Assembly: GCF_019247635.1 (NCBI RefSeq)
Contig: NZ_JAFBAR010000079.1
Coordinates: 1 to 40,181, forward strand
Reading direction: 5' to 3'
DNA: 40,181 nt
Origin: Mycobacterium sp.
GTDB lineage: Bacteria > Actinomycetota > Actinomycetes > Mycobacteriales > Mycobacteriaceae
Shown here: piece after piece, positions 1 to 9,391 of the stretch
Numbering within the stretch: the first letter of the stretch is position 1
Layout: each line of letters opens with the position of its first letter
Made by a program: the position numbers and the translations under genes
Notes under the pieces: model-generated
Told to the model about the DNA's origin: nothing
The model's input: the letters and a program-made list of their open reading frames with translations, nothing else
Database searches by the model: none

Positions 1-1265
1 GCGATTTCGCGCTCACCCTGATAGACCTGGATCTGCACCGACGGCTGGTTGTCGTCGGCGGTGGTGAAGGTCTCCGAGCGTTTGGTCGGGATCGTGGTGT
101 TGCGCTCGATGAGCTTGGTCATCACGCCACCCTTGGTCTCGATACCCAGGCTGAGCGGCGTAACGTCAAGTAGCAGAACGTCTTTCACCTCGCCCTTGAG
201 CACGCCGGCCTGCAGCGCGGCGCCCACGGCCACAACTTCGTCGGGGTTGACGCCCTTGTTGGGCTCCTTGCCGCCGGTGAGCTCCTTGACCAACTCGGTA
301 ACCGCGGGCATGCGGGTCGAACCACCCACCAGCACCACGTGGTCGATGTCGGCGACCGAAATCCCGGCATCCTTGATGACCTGCTGGAAGGGGGAACGGG
401 TGCGGTCCAGCAGATCCTGCGTGATCTTTTGGAACTCCGCCCGGGTCAGCTGCTCGTCGAGGAACAGCGGGTTCTTGTCCGCGTCGACGGTGATGTAGGG
501 CAGGTTGATCGAGGTGCTCTGCGAACTCGAGAGCTCGATCTTGGCCTTCTCGGCGGCCTCACGCAGCCGCTGCATGGCCATCTTGTCCTTGGTCAGGTCG
601 ATGCCGCTGGTGCCCTTGAACTTCTCGACCAGCCAGTCCACGACACGCTGGTCCCAGTCGTCGCCGCCCAGGTGGTTGTCACCGCTGGTGGCGCGAACCT
701 CGACCACGCCCTCGCCGATCTCGAGCAGCGAGACGTCGAACGTGCCGCCACCCAGGTCGAAGACCAGGATGGTCTGTTCCTTCTCGCCCTTGTCCAGGCC
801 GTAGGCCAGGGCAGCGGCGGTGGGCTCGTTGACGATGCGCAGCACGTTCAGGCCGGCGATCTGGCCGGCCTCCTTGGTCGCCTGACGCTGGGCGTCGTTG
901 AAGTAGGCGGGCACGGTGATGACCGCGTCGGTGATGTCCTCACCCAGGTAGGCTTCGGCGTCGCGCTTCAGTTTCTGCAGAATGCGGGCGCTGATCTCCT
1001 GCGCGGTGTACTTCTTGCCGTCGATCTCGATGGACCAGTCGGTGCCCATGTGCCGCTTGACCGAACGCACGGTGCGGTCGACGTTGGTCACCGCCTGGTT
1101 CTTCGCCGGTTGCCCGACGAGCACTTCGCCGTTGCGCGCGAACGCGACGACGGACGGAGTCGTCCGTGAGCCCTCGGAATTAGCGACGACGACGGGATCG
1201 CCACCCTCGAGAACTGAGACGACGGAGTTGGTGGTCCCGAGGTCGATGCCGACCGCACGAGCCAT
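1..1265 (-). CDS. dnaK: Chaperone DnaK (Hsp70), 3' end cut by window edge
   Basis: This is the ATP-dependent Hsp70 chaperone that works with DnaJ and GrpE in the cytoplasm. The first 421 residues are present. They hold the whole nucleotide-binding domain and the start of the substrate-binding domain. Visible signatures are the phosphate-1 motif [11 protein letters not shown] near the N-terminus, [11 protein letters not shown], the phosphate-2 motif [22 protein letters not shown], and the linker leading into [11 protein letters not shown]. The ATG at 1265 is preceded by a strong Shine-Dalgarno, AGGAGGA, about 7 nt upstream. The C-terminal lid lies beyond position 1. Upstream sit a SigH-type promoter and two HAIR-like HspR operators, as expected for the actinobacterial dnaK operon. 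No defect is visible in the part seen. Confidence 0.98.
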   Translation of the reverse strand, partial: MARAVGIDLGTTNSVVSVLEGGDPVVVANSEGSRTTPSVVAFARNGEVLVGQPAKNQAVTNVDRTVRSVKRHMGTDWSIEIDGKKYTAQEISARILQKLKRDAEAYLGEDITDAVITVPAYFNDAQRQATKEAGQIAGLNVLRIVNEPTAAALAYGLDKGEKEQTILVFDLGGGTFDVSLLEIGEGVVEVRATSGDNHLGGDDWDQRVVDWLVEKFKGTSGIDLTKDKMAMQRLREAAEKAKIELSSSQSTSINLPYITVDADKNPLFLDEQLTRAEFQKITQDLLDRTRSPFQQVIKDAGISVADIDHVVLVGGSTRMPAVTELVKELTGGKEPNKGVNPDEVVAVGAALQAGVLKGEVKDVLLLDVTPLSLGIETKGGVMTKLIERNTTIPTKRSETFTTADDNQPSVQIQVYQGEREI

Positions 1266-1306
1266 GGTGATTCCTCCTGAGTTGTTGAGCTGCTGTCTTG
1301 CACTAT

Positions 1307-1327
1307 GCTGAGTGAACCCCGCTCAAG
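1307..1327. promoter_or_regulatory. HAIR-like HspR operator 2 (degenerate)
   Basis: The sequence is GCTGAGT-N7-GCTCAAG, a weaker copy of the HAIR element with the same 7-nt spacer. It starts 55 nt before operator 1 and lies close to the dnaK ribosome binding site. Two sites would allow cooperative HspR binding. That role is inferred from the sequence only. Confidence 0.6.
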
Positions 1328-1361
1328 CCTGCCCGTGGCAGCGGGCTGCTGTCAACTCGGA

Positions 1362-1382
1362 CTTGAGTCTGATTCACTCAAC
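1362..1382. promoter_or_regulatory. HAIR-like HspR operator 1
   Basis: The sequence is CTTGAGT-N7-ACTCAAC, one mismatch from the known HspR inverted repeat CTTGAGT-N7-ACTCAAG. It lies between the SigH-type promoter and dnaK. This is the expected place for repression of the dnaK operon by HspR. Confidence 0.85.
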
Positions 1383-1396
1383 TTCTTGATCATCCT

Positions 1397-1423
1397 AACG
1401 GCGGGCATCGCCGTCTTGTTCCC
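1397..1423 (-). promoter_or_regulatory. SigH-type heat/oxidative-stress promoter of dnaK
   Basis: Read on the minus strand, positions 1423-1417 are GGGAACA and 1400-1397 are CGTT, with 16 nt between them. This matches the known mycobacterial SigH consensus (GGAAY-N16-18-GTT). It lies about 130 nt upstream of the dnaK start. SigH control of dnaK is established in M. tuberculosis; use of this copy is inferred. A second, SigA-like -35 (TTGACA, minus strand, 1355-1350) has no convincing -10. Confidence 0.75.
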
Positions 1424-1447
1424 GGGCCACTCAGCGCGGGTGGTCTG

Positions 1448-2089
1448 CTACGCGATCAGCGACAGCAGCGCGCGGGTGGCCGCGCTGGGGGGCCGGGTCG
1501 CGGAGGTCGCGACGTATAGCCGCCAGCACAGGTCGTGATCGGCGACGCGCACCGTAACCAGCCCGGAACGGTCGATCCCGTCGAGGATGAACGGGTGCAG
1601 AAATCCGATTCCCAATCCGTGACGGATGTAGGCCGCGGCCGTGCCGACGTCGGCGACCTCGAGGGTGACGGTCCGCTGGACACCGGCGGCGGCAAAGGCG
1701 GCGTCGACGACGGTTCGGTTGCCGTAGCCAGGTGGACCGTCAACGAAGGACAATCCCGCGAGGTCGGCCATGGACACCGAATCCACCTGTGCGAGTGGGT
1801 GTTCGGCCGGGACCACCAGCACCAGGGGGACGGCGGAAACCAGTCGGGCATTTAGGTCGGCCGGCGGGGCCCCGGTGAAGGCTATGAACGCAATGTCGAG
1901 ATCGCCGTCGCGGAGTTGTCGGGTAAGCCCCGCCGAACCGGCGCGTGCCGCGCGGAGCTGGACCACCACGCCGGGGTGCCGGGCATGCAACTTCGCGAGC
2001 ACTGACGGAAGGTCGATCACGTTGATCGATGTCAAGGTGCCCACGGTGACGGTGCCGCCTCCTCGGGCTGTGGCCCGGGCGCAGTTGGG
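1448..2089 (-). pseudogene. LysR-family regulator remnant lacking its HTH domain
   Basis: The reading frame encodes a LysR-type substrate-binding domain. It starts in the linker ([19 protein letters not shown]) and runs through typical features such as LRDGDLDIAFI, PLVLVVPAEHPLA, and VADVGTAAAYIRHGLGIGFL to the C-terminus. A full LysR protein has about 300 residues and begins with a winged helix-turn-helix of about 60. Here an in-frame stop sits at 2090-2092. No HTH is found in any minus frame upstream, where the divergent permease gene begins 50 nt away. The HTH part therefore appears deleted rather than frameshifted. A GTG at 2044 could start a 198-residue protein, so a truncated product is possible, but a DNA-binding regulator is not. 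Confidence 0.7.
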
Positions 2090-2139
2090 TTAACCTGACA
2101 GCCATTCCAGTTCCTCGGGTGAATAGGAGCTCTCCAAAA

Positions 2140-3588
2140 ATGGAGCCACCGCTAGACACCGCCGGGGAGCGGCTCAGTCGCGAGGACGAGGGCTACCACA
2201 AGGCTCTCAAGAACCGCCAGCTCCAGATGATCGCGCTCGGCGGCGCTATCGGGACCGGTCTTTTTCTCGGTGCCGGCGGCCGGGTCGCCTCGGCGGGACC
2301 GGGGTTGTTCGTGGTCTACGGGATCTGCGGCATCTTCGTCTTCCTGATCCTGCGCGCGCTCGGCGAACTGGTCCTGCACCGCCCGTCGTCGGGATCGTTC
2401 GTGTCCTATGCCCGCGAATTCTTCGGCGAGAAGGTGGCTTTCGCCGCGGGCTGGATGTACTTCCTGAACTGGGCGATGACCGGGATCGTGGACACCACCG
2501 CGATCGCGCACTACTGCCACTACTGGACGGCGTTCCAGGTCATCCCGCAGTGGACCCTCGCGTTGATCGCACTGCTCGTGGTGCTGTCGATGAACCTAAT
2601 TTCGGTCAAGCTCTTCGGCGAGCTGGAGTTCTGGGCCGCGCTGATCAAGGTGCTGGCGCTGGTGACGTTCCTGGTCGTCGGCGCGGTTATTCTGGCCGGG
2701 CGCTTCAAGGTCGACGGCCAGACCACCGGGCCCTCGCTGTGGAGCAGCCACGGCGGGTTCCTGCCAACCGGACTGCTGCCCCTGGTGATGGTCACCGCGG
2801 GAGTGGTGTTCGCCTATGCCGCCGTCGAACTGGTCGGCATCGCGGCCGGCGAGGCGGCGGATCCGGAGAAGATCATGCCGCGAGCCATCAACTCGGTGGT
2901 GTTTCGCATCGCGGTCTTCTACATCGGGTCGACCATCCTGCTGGCATTGCTGCTGCCCTACACCGCCTATCGCGACCACGTGAGTCCGTTCGTCACGTTC
3001 TTCGCCAAGGTCGGTTTTGCCGGCGGCGGCAGCCTGATGAACCTCGTGGTGCTCACCGCGGCGCTGTCCAGCCTGAACGCCGGACTGTATTCGACGGGCC
3101 GGATCCTGCGGTCGATGGCGATCAACGGCAGCGGTCCCAAGTTCACCGCACCGATGTCCAAGAACGGCGTGCCGTTCGGCGGGATCCTGCTCACCGCCGC
3201 GATCGGCCTGTTTGGCATTGTGCTCAACGCCATCACCCCGAGCCAGGCCTTCGAAATCGTTCTGCACATCGCCGCGACGGGCGTCATCGTGGCCTGGGCA
3301 ACCATCGTCGCGTGCCAGCTGCGGTTCCACCAACTGACACAACGCGGAGACCTGGAGCGCCCGAACTTCCGAATGCCGCTATCCCCCTACAGCGGCTACG
3401 TCACGCTGGTCTTCCTGGTGGCCGTGCTGATCCTGATGTACTTCGACAAGACGTACGGTCGCTGGATGCTGGGCGCCACCGTGCTCGGGGTGCCGGCTCT
3501 GATCGGTGGCTGGTTCCTGGTCCGCAATCGCGTGCTGGACGCCGCGCGCGAAACACCAGACGTCGAAGCGTTACCTTCGCCGGAGTAG
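2140..3588 (+). CDS. ansP2: AnsP2-like L-asparagine/amino-acid permease (APC family)
   Basis: This is an integral membrane amino-acid/proton symporter of the AAT/APC family, with 482 residues. It carries the N-terminal APC signature around [11 protein letters not shown] and about 12 hydrophobic segments. M. tuberculosis AnsP2 (Rv0346c) has nearly the same length and the same position, beside lpqJ and near dnaK. AnsP2 is linked to asparagine uptake in that species. The exact substrate here is inferred. I chose the ATG at 2140 because AGGAGC lies about 11 nt upstream. A GTG at 2119 is in frame but has no ribosome binding site. The gene is divergent from the LysR remnant. Confidence 0.85.
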   Translation: MEPPLDTAGERLSREDEGYHKALKNRQLQMIALGGAIGTGLFLGAGGRVASAGPGLFVVYGICGIFVFLILRALGELVLHRPSSGSFVSYAREFFGEKVAFAAGWMYFLNWAMTGIVDTTAIAHYCHYWTAFQVIPQWTLALIALLVVLSMNLISVKLFGELEFWAALIKVLALVTFLVVGAVILAGRFKVDGQTTGPSLWSSHGGFLPTGLLPLVMVTAGVVFAYAAVELVGIAAGEAADPEKIMPRAINSVVFRIAVFYIGSTILLALLLPYTAYRDHVSPFVTFFAKVGFAGGGSLMNLVVLTAALSSLNAGLYSTGRILRSMAINGSGPKFTAPMSKNGVPFGGILLTAAIGLFGIVLNAITPSQAFEIVLHIAATGVIVAWATIVACQLRFHQLTQRGDLERPNFRMPLSPYSGYVTLVFLVAVLILMYFDKTYGRWMLGATVLGVPALIGGWFLVRNRVLDAARETPDVEALPSPE

Positions 3589-3719
3589 CGCACCCGGCGG
3601 TAACGCTTCGCCATCAGCGCAGTTCCAAAACCGCGTCACTGCAGTCACTTGCGTCACTCGATGCGTAATCTTGTGTGCTGGCACCGGAAGTTTCCGGGGA
3701 AGTTTCAGGGGAGTGGCGC

Positions 3720-4316
3720 GTGCGAGTGACGGCATTGTCGCAAGGGGCACGGCGACGCCTGGCCAGTGGCGCGTTGCTGGCAAGCATTGCGCTGACAGCC
3801 TCGTGCAGCTCCGTCGTCGACGGCAAACCGATCGCCGGGCCGGGCGCGGGACCAACCGAACCCAGCTTCCCCACCCCCAGACCCAGCGCGCCCTCCACGG
3901 CACCGACAACGAGCCCCACCTCACCCACGTCCGTCCCGCCGACCACCCCGGCCAGCCCCACCGCCCCGGCCGGCGCCATTCCGCTCAAGCCCGACGACAA
4001 CGGTTACGTCTTCATCGAGACCAAGTCCGGCAAGACGCGCTGCCAGATCAGCAAAGAGAGCGTCGGCTGCGAGGCGCCGTTCACCAACTCCCCCATGGAG
4101 GACGGTGAGCACACCAACGGCGTCCACATCACCGCCGCCGGCTCAGTGCAGTGGATTTTGGGCAACCTCGGAGCGATCCCCACGGTGACCATCGACTACA
4201 AGACCTACGACGCGCAGGGCTGGACGATCAACGCCACCACCGACGGCACGCGCTTCACGAACAACAAAACCGGCCACGGCATGTTCGTCAGCATCGACAA
4301 GGTCAACACGTTCTGA
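3720..4316 (+). CDS. lpqJ: Probable lipoprotein LpqJ
   Basis: This is an exported lipoprotein of 198 residues. The N-terminus has a basic start, a hydrophobic stretch and a lipobox-like LTASC about 28 residues in. A Pro/Thr/Ser-rich spacer follows. The C-terminal globular part of about 100 residues contains a pair of cysteines (CQISKESVGC), probably disulphide-bonded outside the membrane. Its position between ansP2 and the ini genes matches M. tuberculosis lpqJ (Rv0344c). The GTG at 3720 is chosen because AGGGGAG (3707-3713) lies 6 nt upstream. A longer frame from 3675 lacks such a site. The molecular function is unknown. Confidence 0.8.
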   Translation: MRVTALSQGARRRLASGALLASIALTASCSSVVDGKPIAGPGAGPTEPSFPTPRPSAPSTAPTTSPTSPTSVPPTTPASPTAPAGAIPLKPDDNGYVFIETKSGKTRCQISKESVGCEAPFTNSPMEDGEHTNGVHITAAGSVQWILGNLGAIPTVTIDYKTYDAQGWTINATTDGTRFTNNKTGHGMFVSIDKVNTF

Positions 4317-4507
4317 GGTCAGGTCAGGGTCTCGCTTCGGCCCATGACCATTCGCCAGCGTAACGGCACTGCGAATCTCGAGCCGGTTTTTCTCATCGGC
4401 GTCACGCTCGCGGCGCCAATCGTAGATCGGCGACCTTTAGCCGTGTCGATCAACGATTTGCCCCGCGCGTCACGCGACTCGCCAAGCCAGTTCGCAGCTC
4501 GCCTCAG

Positions 4508-4513
4508 TACCAT
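4508..4513 (+). promoter_or_regulatory. -10 box of a probable leaderless promoter
   Basis: TACCAT fits the mycobacterial TANNNT -10 box. It ends 7 nt before the GTG at 4521, so transcription should start at or next to the start codon. No Shine-Dalgarno precedes that GTG. Confidence 0.55.
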
Positions 4514-4520
4514 CAATCCC

Positions 4521-5171
4521 GTGCCAGACAACGGCCCACCAGATGGCTTCAACAACGAGCCCACCCAGTACCGCCCCCCGGGCGGTTATCAGCCGCCCGG
4601 TCCACCACCCCAGGGACCACCACCCCAGGGTCCACCATCCCAGGGACCGCCAGCTCAGGGACCGCCGCCCGGGCCGCCGCCACCTCCTCCGACGGCTCCG
4701 CCCTACGATTTCGGTTCTTTACCGCCCCCTCCCCCGGGGATCCCGCCGCATGAGCTCGACACGGTGCAGCCCGACGATGCCTCCGGCCCTTTCTACCCAG
4801 GCGAGCAAGGCGAGCCGCCCGAACCAAAACCCTGGTACCGCAGGCCCGCGGCGCTGATCGCGTGGGCCGTCGGGGTTTTGATCCTGATCGGGTTGATCGT
4901 CTACGGCGTCATCCAGTTGTTCGGAAATGGCGGCAGCACCCAAACTCCGCCGAGCACCACGACGACCACCACCACGACGACCACAACCACCACCGCGCCC
5001 ACGACCACCACCACGACGCCGTCGACCACCAGCAGCTCGGTGGAGTCGCCGACACAGCAACCCACGACGGTGGAACCAACGCATACGCACCATCTGCCTG
5101 CGCTGCCGTCGACGATCACGATTCCGCGGGGAGGGCCGACGATCACGCTGCCGCCCAACCTGCCCCATTAG
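4521..5171 (+). CDS. Proline-rich single-pass membrane protein with Thr-rich tail
   Basis: This is a 216-residue protein of unknown function. Residues 1-105 are disordered and very rich in proline, with repeated PPQG/PPAQG motifs. The motif PWYRR is followed by one transmembrane helix at about 110-134. The outer part begins with a run of about 20 threonines broken by Ala-Pro, then a Pro/Thr/His segment. The positive residues before the helix suggest a cytoplasmic N-terminus. The threonine tract is a plausible mannosylation target, as in other mycobacterial surface proteins; this is inferred. It resembles the next gene in layout and in the PWY(R/K)R-TM-Thr-rich order. I know of no equivalent between lpqJ and iniC in M. 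tuberculosis. Confidence 0.75.
   Translation: MPDNGPPDGFNNEPTQYRPPGGYQPPGPPPQGPPPQGPPSQGPPAQGPPPGPPPPPPTAPPYDFGSLPPPPPGIPPHELDTVQPDDASGPFYPGEQGEPPEPKPWYRRPAALIAWAVGVLILIGLIVYGVIQLFGNGGSTQTPPSTTTTTTTTTTTTTAPTTTTTTPSTTSSSVESPTQQPTTVEPTHTHHLPALPSTITIPRGGPTITLPPNLPH
4956..5018 (+). repeat. ACC/ACG threonine-codon microsatellite
   Basis: This is a near-uninterrupted run of ACC, ACG and ACA codons encoding polythreonine. Triplet repeats like this can change length by slippage without shifting frame, so tail length may vary between strains. Confidence 0.8.
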
Positions 5172-5244
5172 GACTCGGTGAAGCTTTGATTGCTGATAGG
5201 TCACAGGGCCCGCGCGGCGTGGGCCCGCGGGTCATCCCAGCCGC

Positions 5245-5250
5245 TACAGT
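5245..5250 (+). promoter_or_regulatory. -10 box of a probable leaderless promoter
   Basis: TACAGT matches TANNNT and ends 8 nt before the GTG at 5259. No Shine-Dalgarno is visible. The arrangement copies that of the preceding paralogue-like gene. Confidence 0.5.
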
Positions 5251-5258
5251 CGGCGGCC

Positions 5259-5990
5259 GTGGCTAGGTACGACCCGCCAGATTCTGGTGCCGACGACCCG
5301 ACCGTGTACGGCAGTTACGGGCCGGGGGAACAAGGGCAAGAGCCCGACCCCGGAACCGAAATGGCGCCGACGGCCTGGGCCAGCCAAGTCCCCGACGTCG
5401 ACAAACCGGGCACCCAAGGCGCCGTGGCGTATTCGGAGGAGGGCGGCGGTGCCGACGAACCGGTCCCCTACACCGGACCCGAACACACCGGCGGGTATGG
5501 CCAGGAGCCACCGGGATTCACGCAACAAGCCGCGGTCCGTTACCCCGCCGAGCCGGGACCGCTGCCGTGGTACAAGCGCACGGCGCTGGTTCTCAGCGTG
5601 GCGGGTGCAGCTGCGGCCGTGCTGGTGGCGGTGGTCTTGGCCCTGACCCTGGGCGACCACAAAACCAGCCCGGTCAACACCACTCCCCCCAACACACCGG
5701 CGCCCCCGCAGACTTCCATCACGACAACCGTGATCGGGCCAAACGACAGCCCCACCGTCACCGTGCTGCCACCGCCGCCCGCACCGAGCAGCACGGAGTC
5801 GCCGGCGCCCGCGACCACCAGCGAGGCCCCGGCCACCACGACGGCCGCGCCGACCACCACCCAGCCGACGACGACCGTTCCGACCACGTCGGCGCCGGTA
5901 ACGACCAGCGCGCAGACGACCTCGCGTCCGGGACCGCCGACACCGCCCTTCCACCGTGGGCCTATCCAACCCCCCTTTGGCGGCCGCTAA
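5259..5990 (+). CDS. Single-pass membrane protein with Pro/Thr-rich extracellular tail
   Basis: This is a 243-residue protein of unknown function. Residues 1-100 are polar, acidic and Gly/Pro-rich. PWYKR precedes one transmembrane helix at about 108-132. The remaining 110 residues are Thr/Pro/Ser/Ala-rich, low in complexity, and probably lie outside the membrane. It shares layout with the gene at 4521-5171 and may be a diverged duplicate. Its TAA stop (5988-5990) overlaps the stop of the convergent iniC gene, so the two genes end on the same bases. The start GTG is chosen from the -10 box 8 nt upstream; frames extending to 5190 lack support. Confidence 0.75.
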   Translation: MARYDPPDSGADDPTVYGSYGPGEQGQEPDPGTEMAPTAWASQVPDVDKPGTQGAVAYSEEGGGADEPVPYTGPEHTGGYGQEPPGFTQQAAVRYPAEPGPLPWYKRTALVLSVAGAAAAVLVAVVLALTLGDHKTSPVNTTPPNTPAPPQTSITTTVIGPNDSPTVTVLPPPPAPSSTESPAPATTSEAPATTTAAPTTTQPTTTVPTTSAPVTTSAQTTSRPGPPTPPFHRGPIQPPFGGR

Positions 5991-7501
5991 CGCGGCTGCA
6001 CGTTGGACATGTCGTAGCCGGACGCGGCGAACTCGGCCACCAACGCCTCGGCGCTGCGCACCGCCGCCCGACAGGCCCTGGTGGTGAACGGATCGTTCAG
6101 CGGGTGCTCGGCGCGCCGCCGCCAGCGCTGGGCGGCGGCGAAGGCGGCGCGCGGAGCTTCGTTGGGGTCCTGTTCGTCTGGGCGAAGGCCCAGCCGCGCG
6201 GCGGGCCTGGTGCCCGAACCGCCGATGATGCGGCGCAGTGACGCGAGTTCGTCGTCATTCAATGTCGTTGTCCGCGAATGTAATTGGCTGAGCAGTCGAA
6301 GCTCCTCGAAAGCGTGGGTGTCGGCGAGCAACGGATCGATGTCGGCGATGATGTACGGCGTCGCCACGATCGGAAACACTTCGACGAACCTGCGCAACGA
6401 CACCAGCGCGGTGTGCGCCTTGAGCATGTCGGAGCGCTGCGCGAACTGCTGATCGATGGTTTCCCGCAGCGCCACCAACCCGCTGCGTTCCAGCAACTCG
6501 TCGGCCAGGCCGACCGAATCGCTGATGCCGGCCGCCAGCGCGGCGATCGAGATCCGGATGCCGAACATGCCGAATCGTTCGAGCAATTGGGCGCGGGTCA
6601 CCGCATCCACCGGCAACTGGCTGTCCACCCGAACAAAGCGGTCGACGCTCAGCATGGCCTTGTTGAGTTCGGCGCTGTCGGCACGGGCGAGCTTCTGCAG
6701 CGCCTTGAACTCGGTTTGGCGCAGCGTGCGCGCGGTGAGCGCGAGCAGTCCGGCGACCGGGACCACTGCCTGACAGATGCCCGTCCGGTTCATCTCGGCG
6801 GTGAACCGGGTGGCCACGTTCTTCGCCGAGAGCATCGCATCGATCCGCCCGGCGCCGATCTCGTCCGCGCGGGAAGCCACCCCGATGATGCCCAGCGCCC
6901 CGGCAGACTCGCCGACAAGCCCGCCGATCTGCTTGAGCAGCGCGATGTCTGCGGCGTTGAGGGTGCGCAACAGGAACACCACCGCGTCTACCCTCGGCAC
7001 CCCATCGGGGGGCACCAATAACCGCACCGTGCGCTCGGACGCCTCGCGCGTCAGCGACGACGTGCCGGGGGTGTCGATGATCGTGGTGCTGGCCAACTCT
7101 TGGGCGGGCCATTCGACGTCCAGGTCAGCCACGTCGCGGGGGTCGACGGTGCGCAAGTCGAAGCTCAACCCGTCGCTGTGGGTGATCGGCACATTGGTGC
7201 GCCGCCCGCCGCGATGGTTGGCGGTCACCTTGGGCGTGGGACCGTGCCGAAACCAGGTCACGATCCGGGTGGCCTCGGTGGCGTCGGTCGGGGCGATGTC
7301 CTCACCGACCAGCGCATTGACCAGGGTGGACTTGCCGGCCTTGAGCGTGCCGGCCAGTGCGATGCGAATCGGCTCGTTGAGCCTGGCGCCGATCCGCTCC
7401 AATTCGAAGAAGACGTCGGCGCGCTGGCGGTAGGCCGGCTCGCTCCGGTAAGCCTGGATGGTGCCGCCCAGAATCGCGCGGACCCGGTCGCTGGTGCTCA
7501 C
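5987..7501 (-). CDS. iniC: IniC, dynamin-like GTPase of the isoniazid-inducible operon
   Basis: This is a 504-residue dynamin-like GTPase, close to the 493 residues of M. tuberculosis IniC (Rv0343). The GTPase domain shows the P-loop GTLKAGKS at residues 51-58 and the G3 motif DTPG at about 143-146. A long helical part follows. The iniBAC operon is induced by cell-wall inhibitors such as isoniazid and ethambutol. IniA and IniC are thought to remodel or repair the plasma membrane. The start GTG overlaps the iniA stop by 4 nt (GTGA), so the two are translationally coupled. AGGAAG precedes the start. Confidence 0.93.
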   Translation of the reverse strand: MSTSDRVRAILGGTIQAYRSEPAYRQRADVFFELERIGARLNEPIRIALAGTLKAGKSTLVNALVGEDIAPTDATEATRIVTWFRHGPTPKVTANHRGGRRTNVPITHSDGLSFDLRTVDPRDVADLDVEWPAQELASTTIIDTPGTSSLTREASERTVRLLVPPDGVPRVDAVVFLLRTLNAADIALLKQIGGLVGESAGALGIIGVASRADEIGAGRIDAMLSAKNVATRFTAEMNRTGICQAVVPVAGLLALTARTLRQTEFKALQKLARADSAELNKAMLSVDRFVRVDSQLPVDAVTRAQLLERFGMFGIRISIAALAAGISDSVGLADELLERSGLVALRETIDQQFAQRSDMLKAHTALVSLRRFVEVFPIVATPYIIADIDPLLADTHAFEELRLLSQLHSRTTTLNDDELASLRRIIGGSGTRPAARLGLRPDEQDPNEAPRAAFAAAQRWRRRAEHPLNDPFTTRACRAAVRSAEALVAEFAASGYDMSNVQPR

Positions 7502-9339
7502 ACTCTTCCTAGGGTCACCTGCGGCGCCAGCTTGTCGACATTGTCGGTGACCTGTTCGAGGATATTCAGCTGCCGCTCCAGTTCGGCGACCTTGTGCTCG
7601 CGCTCGGCGTCCTCGATGTGCGCCGCCGCGATGGTGGACTGCAGTGATTCGTTGAGCGAGCGAGTCATCTCGTTGGCGATGCCGCGGTAGTGGTCGCGCA
7701 GCGCGCGATGGATCACCTTGAGTCGGTCCCGCGATTCCTTGCCGACCACGAACGACACGTCGTCGACGAAGCGTCGCACATTGGTCTTGGCCTCCGCGCG
7801 TGCGCGCAGTAGCCGGTGCTCCTTGTCCTCTTTGTAGGCCATCCGGCCGAGTACCAGGCCGGCCCCCACTGACAACGGGTTGAACAGGCCCAGCCCGGCC
7901 ACCGACGACAACATGCCGATCATCACCACGCCGCCGTAGGAACCCCGCAGGCCGGTCACCACCTTCTGGCCCTTGCCGGCCGGCTTTGAGTCCAGCTGCG
8001 CCACCGACTTGAGCGGGTCGAAATCGGCGCCCATCGCACGCGCGCTCAGCTCGGGCGAGATGATCGAATCCAGTCCGGCATCGGCAAAGGATTGTGCGAC
8101 GTCGTCAGCCAGAGCCTCCGCGCGCCGATAGGCCCAGACGAAGTTGTCCCCGACCGCGGTGGCGACCGCATTCTCCACATCAGCTCCGATCTCCGACCAC
8201 TGCCGGGTCGGATCGCAGGTATCTATCTGCTGCTCGATGTCCTCGGTGAGGGCGCGGAAGCGTGCCCGCAGGTCGTGGTCGACGTCCGTGGTCAGGTCGG
8301 TGTATCCGTCATTGAGCACCTGCTGCCACAGCGCGGTCTGTTCCAGCGCGTCCAAGGCTTCGCGCTTCCGGCGCTCCAGATCGTCGGCCAGCCGGTCCCG
8401 GAGCCCGGGATCGTTGACAACCGCCAACTCCGATCCCACAGAAGTGATCAATTGCTCTGCTGCCGAACGGATTTCGGTCAGCACCTGATCGCGCACCCGG
8501 TCGGTCTCACGCGGCATCACCCGCTCGCTGAGGAACTTGACGATCGCCGGGAAGTTGGACTCTTCGTTGAGTTCTTTGTCGTTGAGCGTCACGGCGTGGC
8601 TGCGAAGCAGCGACGACACCGGGATGATCGGTATCGGCACCTGGGCCCGCTGCAGGTGCGCCCTGTTGGTGCTGACGATGTCGCGCCAGCGCGGATACAG
8701 ATCGGTTTTGGTCGCCACGAGCACGGTCAGGGGGCAGATTTGGTGCGCCTGTCGGATGAACCACATCTCGGGTTCGGTCAATTCCTGACTGGCATCGCTG
8801 ACCATCAGCAGCGCGTCGGCGTCGGGCAATAGTCCTAGCGTCGCCGACAGGTGCGGCTGTCCGTGGCCACCCACGCCGGGCGTATCGATGAACGCCAGGC
8901 CGCCCTGTAGCAGCGGGCTGGGGGCACCGACCTCGACGCGGAGCACCTCGCGGCCCCCGGCTTGTGGTGCCCGGCGCAGGTCGGTGTTGATGTCGTCAAT
9001 CGGAAAGTCGACGGTCGCGGCCTCCCCGTTTGGCCCGGCGGCCAAGACAAGTCGGGCCGACGGCGGGTCGCCATAGCTGACGACGGTGACCACGACGGTG
9101 GCCTCGTCGTCACCGACCCGCGCCACCGGTAGGTTCAGCAACGAGTTGAGCAGCTGGCTCTTACCCTGCTTGAGCTGCCCGGCGATCACCACCCGGATCT
9201 GCGGATCGGTGATGCGCCGACGCGCACGCGTCAGCCGCTGCACAAGGTCGCCGCGTTCGTTGAGGTCGGCGATCGCGATGGTGTGGTCGATCAATTCGAC
9301 GATCACGTTGACCCGACGCGGGTCACCGGCTTGGGTCAC
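7498..9339 (-). CDS. iniA: IniA, dynamin-like membrane-remodelling GTPase
   Basis: This is a bacterial dynamin-like protein. The mycobacterial IniA family has been shown structurally to bind membranes and mediate fission. Counting from the GTG at 9339 (613 residues), the P-loop GQLKQGKS is at 54-61, DTPG at 152-155 and TKTD at 210-213. A hydrophobic, Gly-rich segment (GGVVMIGMLSSVAGLGLF) in the second half is the likely membrane-inserting tip, flanked by helical stalk sequence. The C-terminus is a predicted coiled coil. The frame stays open to another GTG at 9390, but that one abuts a hairpin and has no ribosome binding site. The 9339 GTG has AAAGTGGGG upstream, in codons (RKWG) I recall as conserved in M. 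tuberculosis. Confidence 0.93.
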   Translation of the reverse strand: MTQAGDPRRVNVIVELIDHTIAIADLNERGDLVQRLTRARRRITDPQIRVVIAGQLKQGKSQLLNSLLNLPVARVGDDEATVVVTVVSYGDPPSARLVLAAGPNGEAATVDFPIDDINTDLRRAPQAGGREVLRVEVGAPSPLLQGGLAFIDTPGVGGHGQPHLSATLGLLPDADALLMVSDASQELTEPEMWFIRQAHQICPLTVLVATKTDLYPRWRDIVSTNRAHLQRAQVPIPIIPVSSLLRSHAVTLNDKELNEESNFPAIVKFLSERVMPRETDRVRDQVLTEIRSAAEQLITSVGSELAVVNDPGLRDRLADDLERRKREALDALEQTALWQQVLNDGYTDLTTDVDHDLRARFRALTEDIEQQIDTCDPTRQWSEIGADVENAVATAVGDNFVWAYRRAEALADDVAQSFADAGLDSIISPELSARAMGADFDPLKSVAQLDSKPAGKGQKVVTGLRGSYGGVVMIGMLSSVAGLGLFNPLSVGAGLVLGRMAYKEDKEHRLLRARAEAKTNVRRFVDDVSFVVGKESRDRLKVIHRALRDHYRGIANEMTRSLNESLQSTIAAAHIEDAEREHKVAELERQLNILEQVTDNVDKLAPQVTLGRV

Positions 9340-9391
9340 CGTGCTGCCCCACTTTCTCGTTGCCTCGCACAGAGATAACGGTATTCGCACA

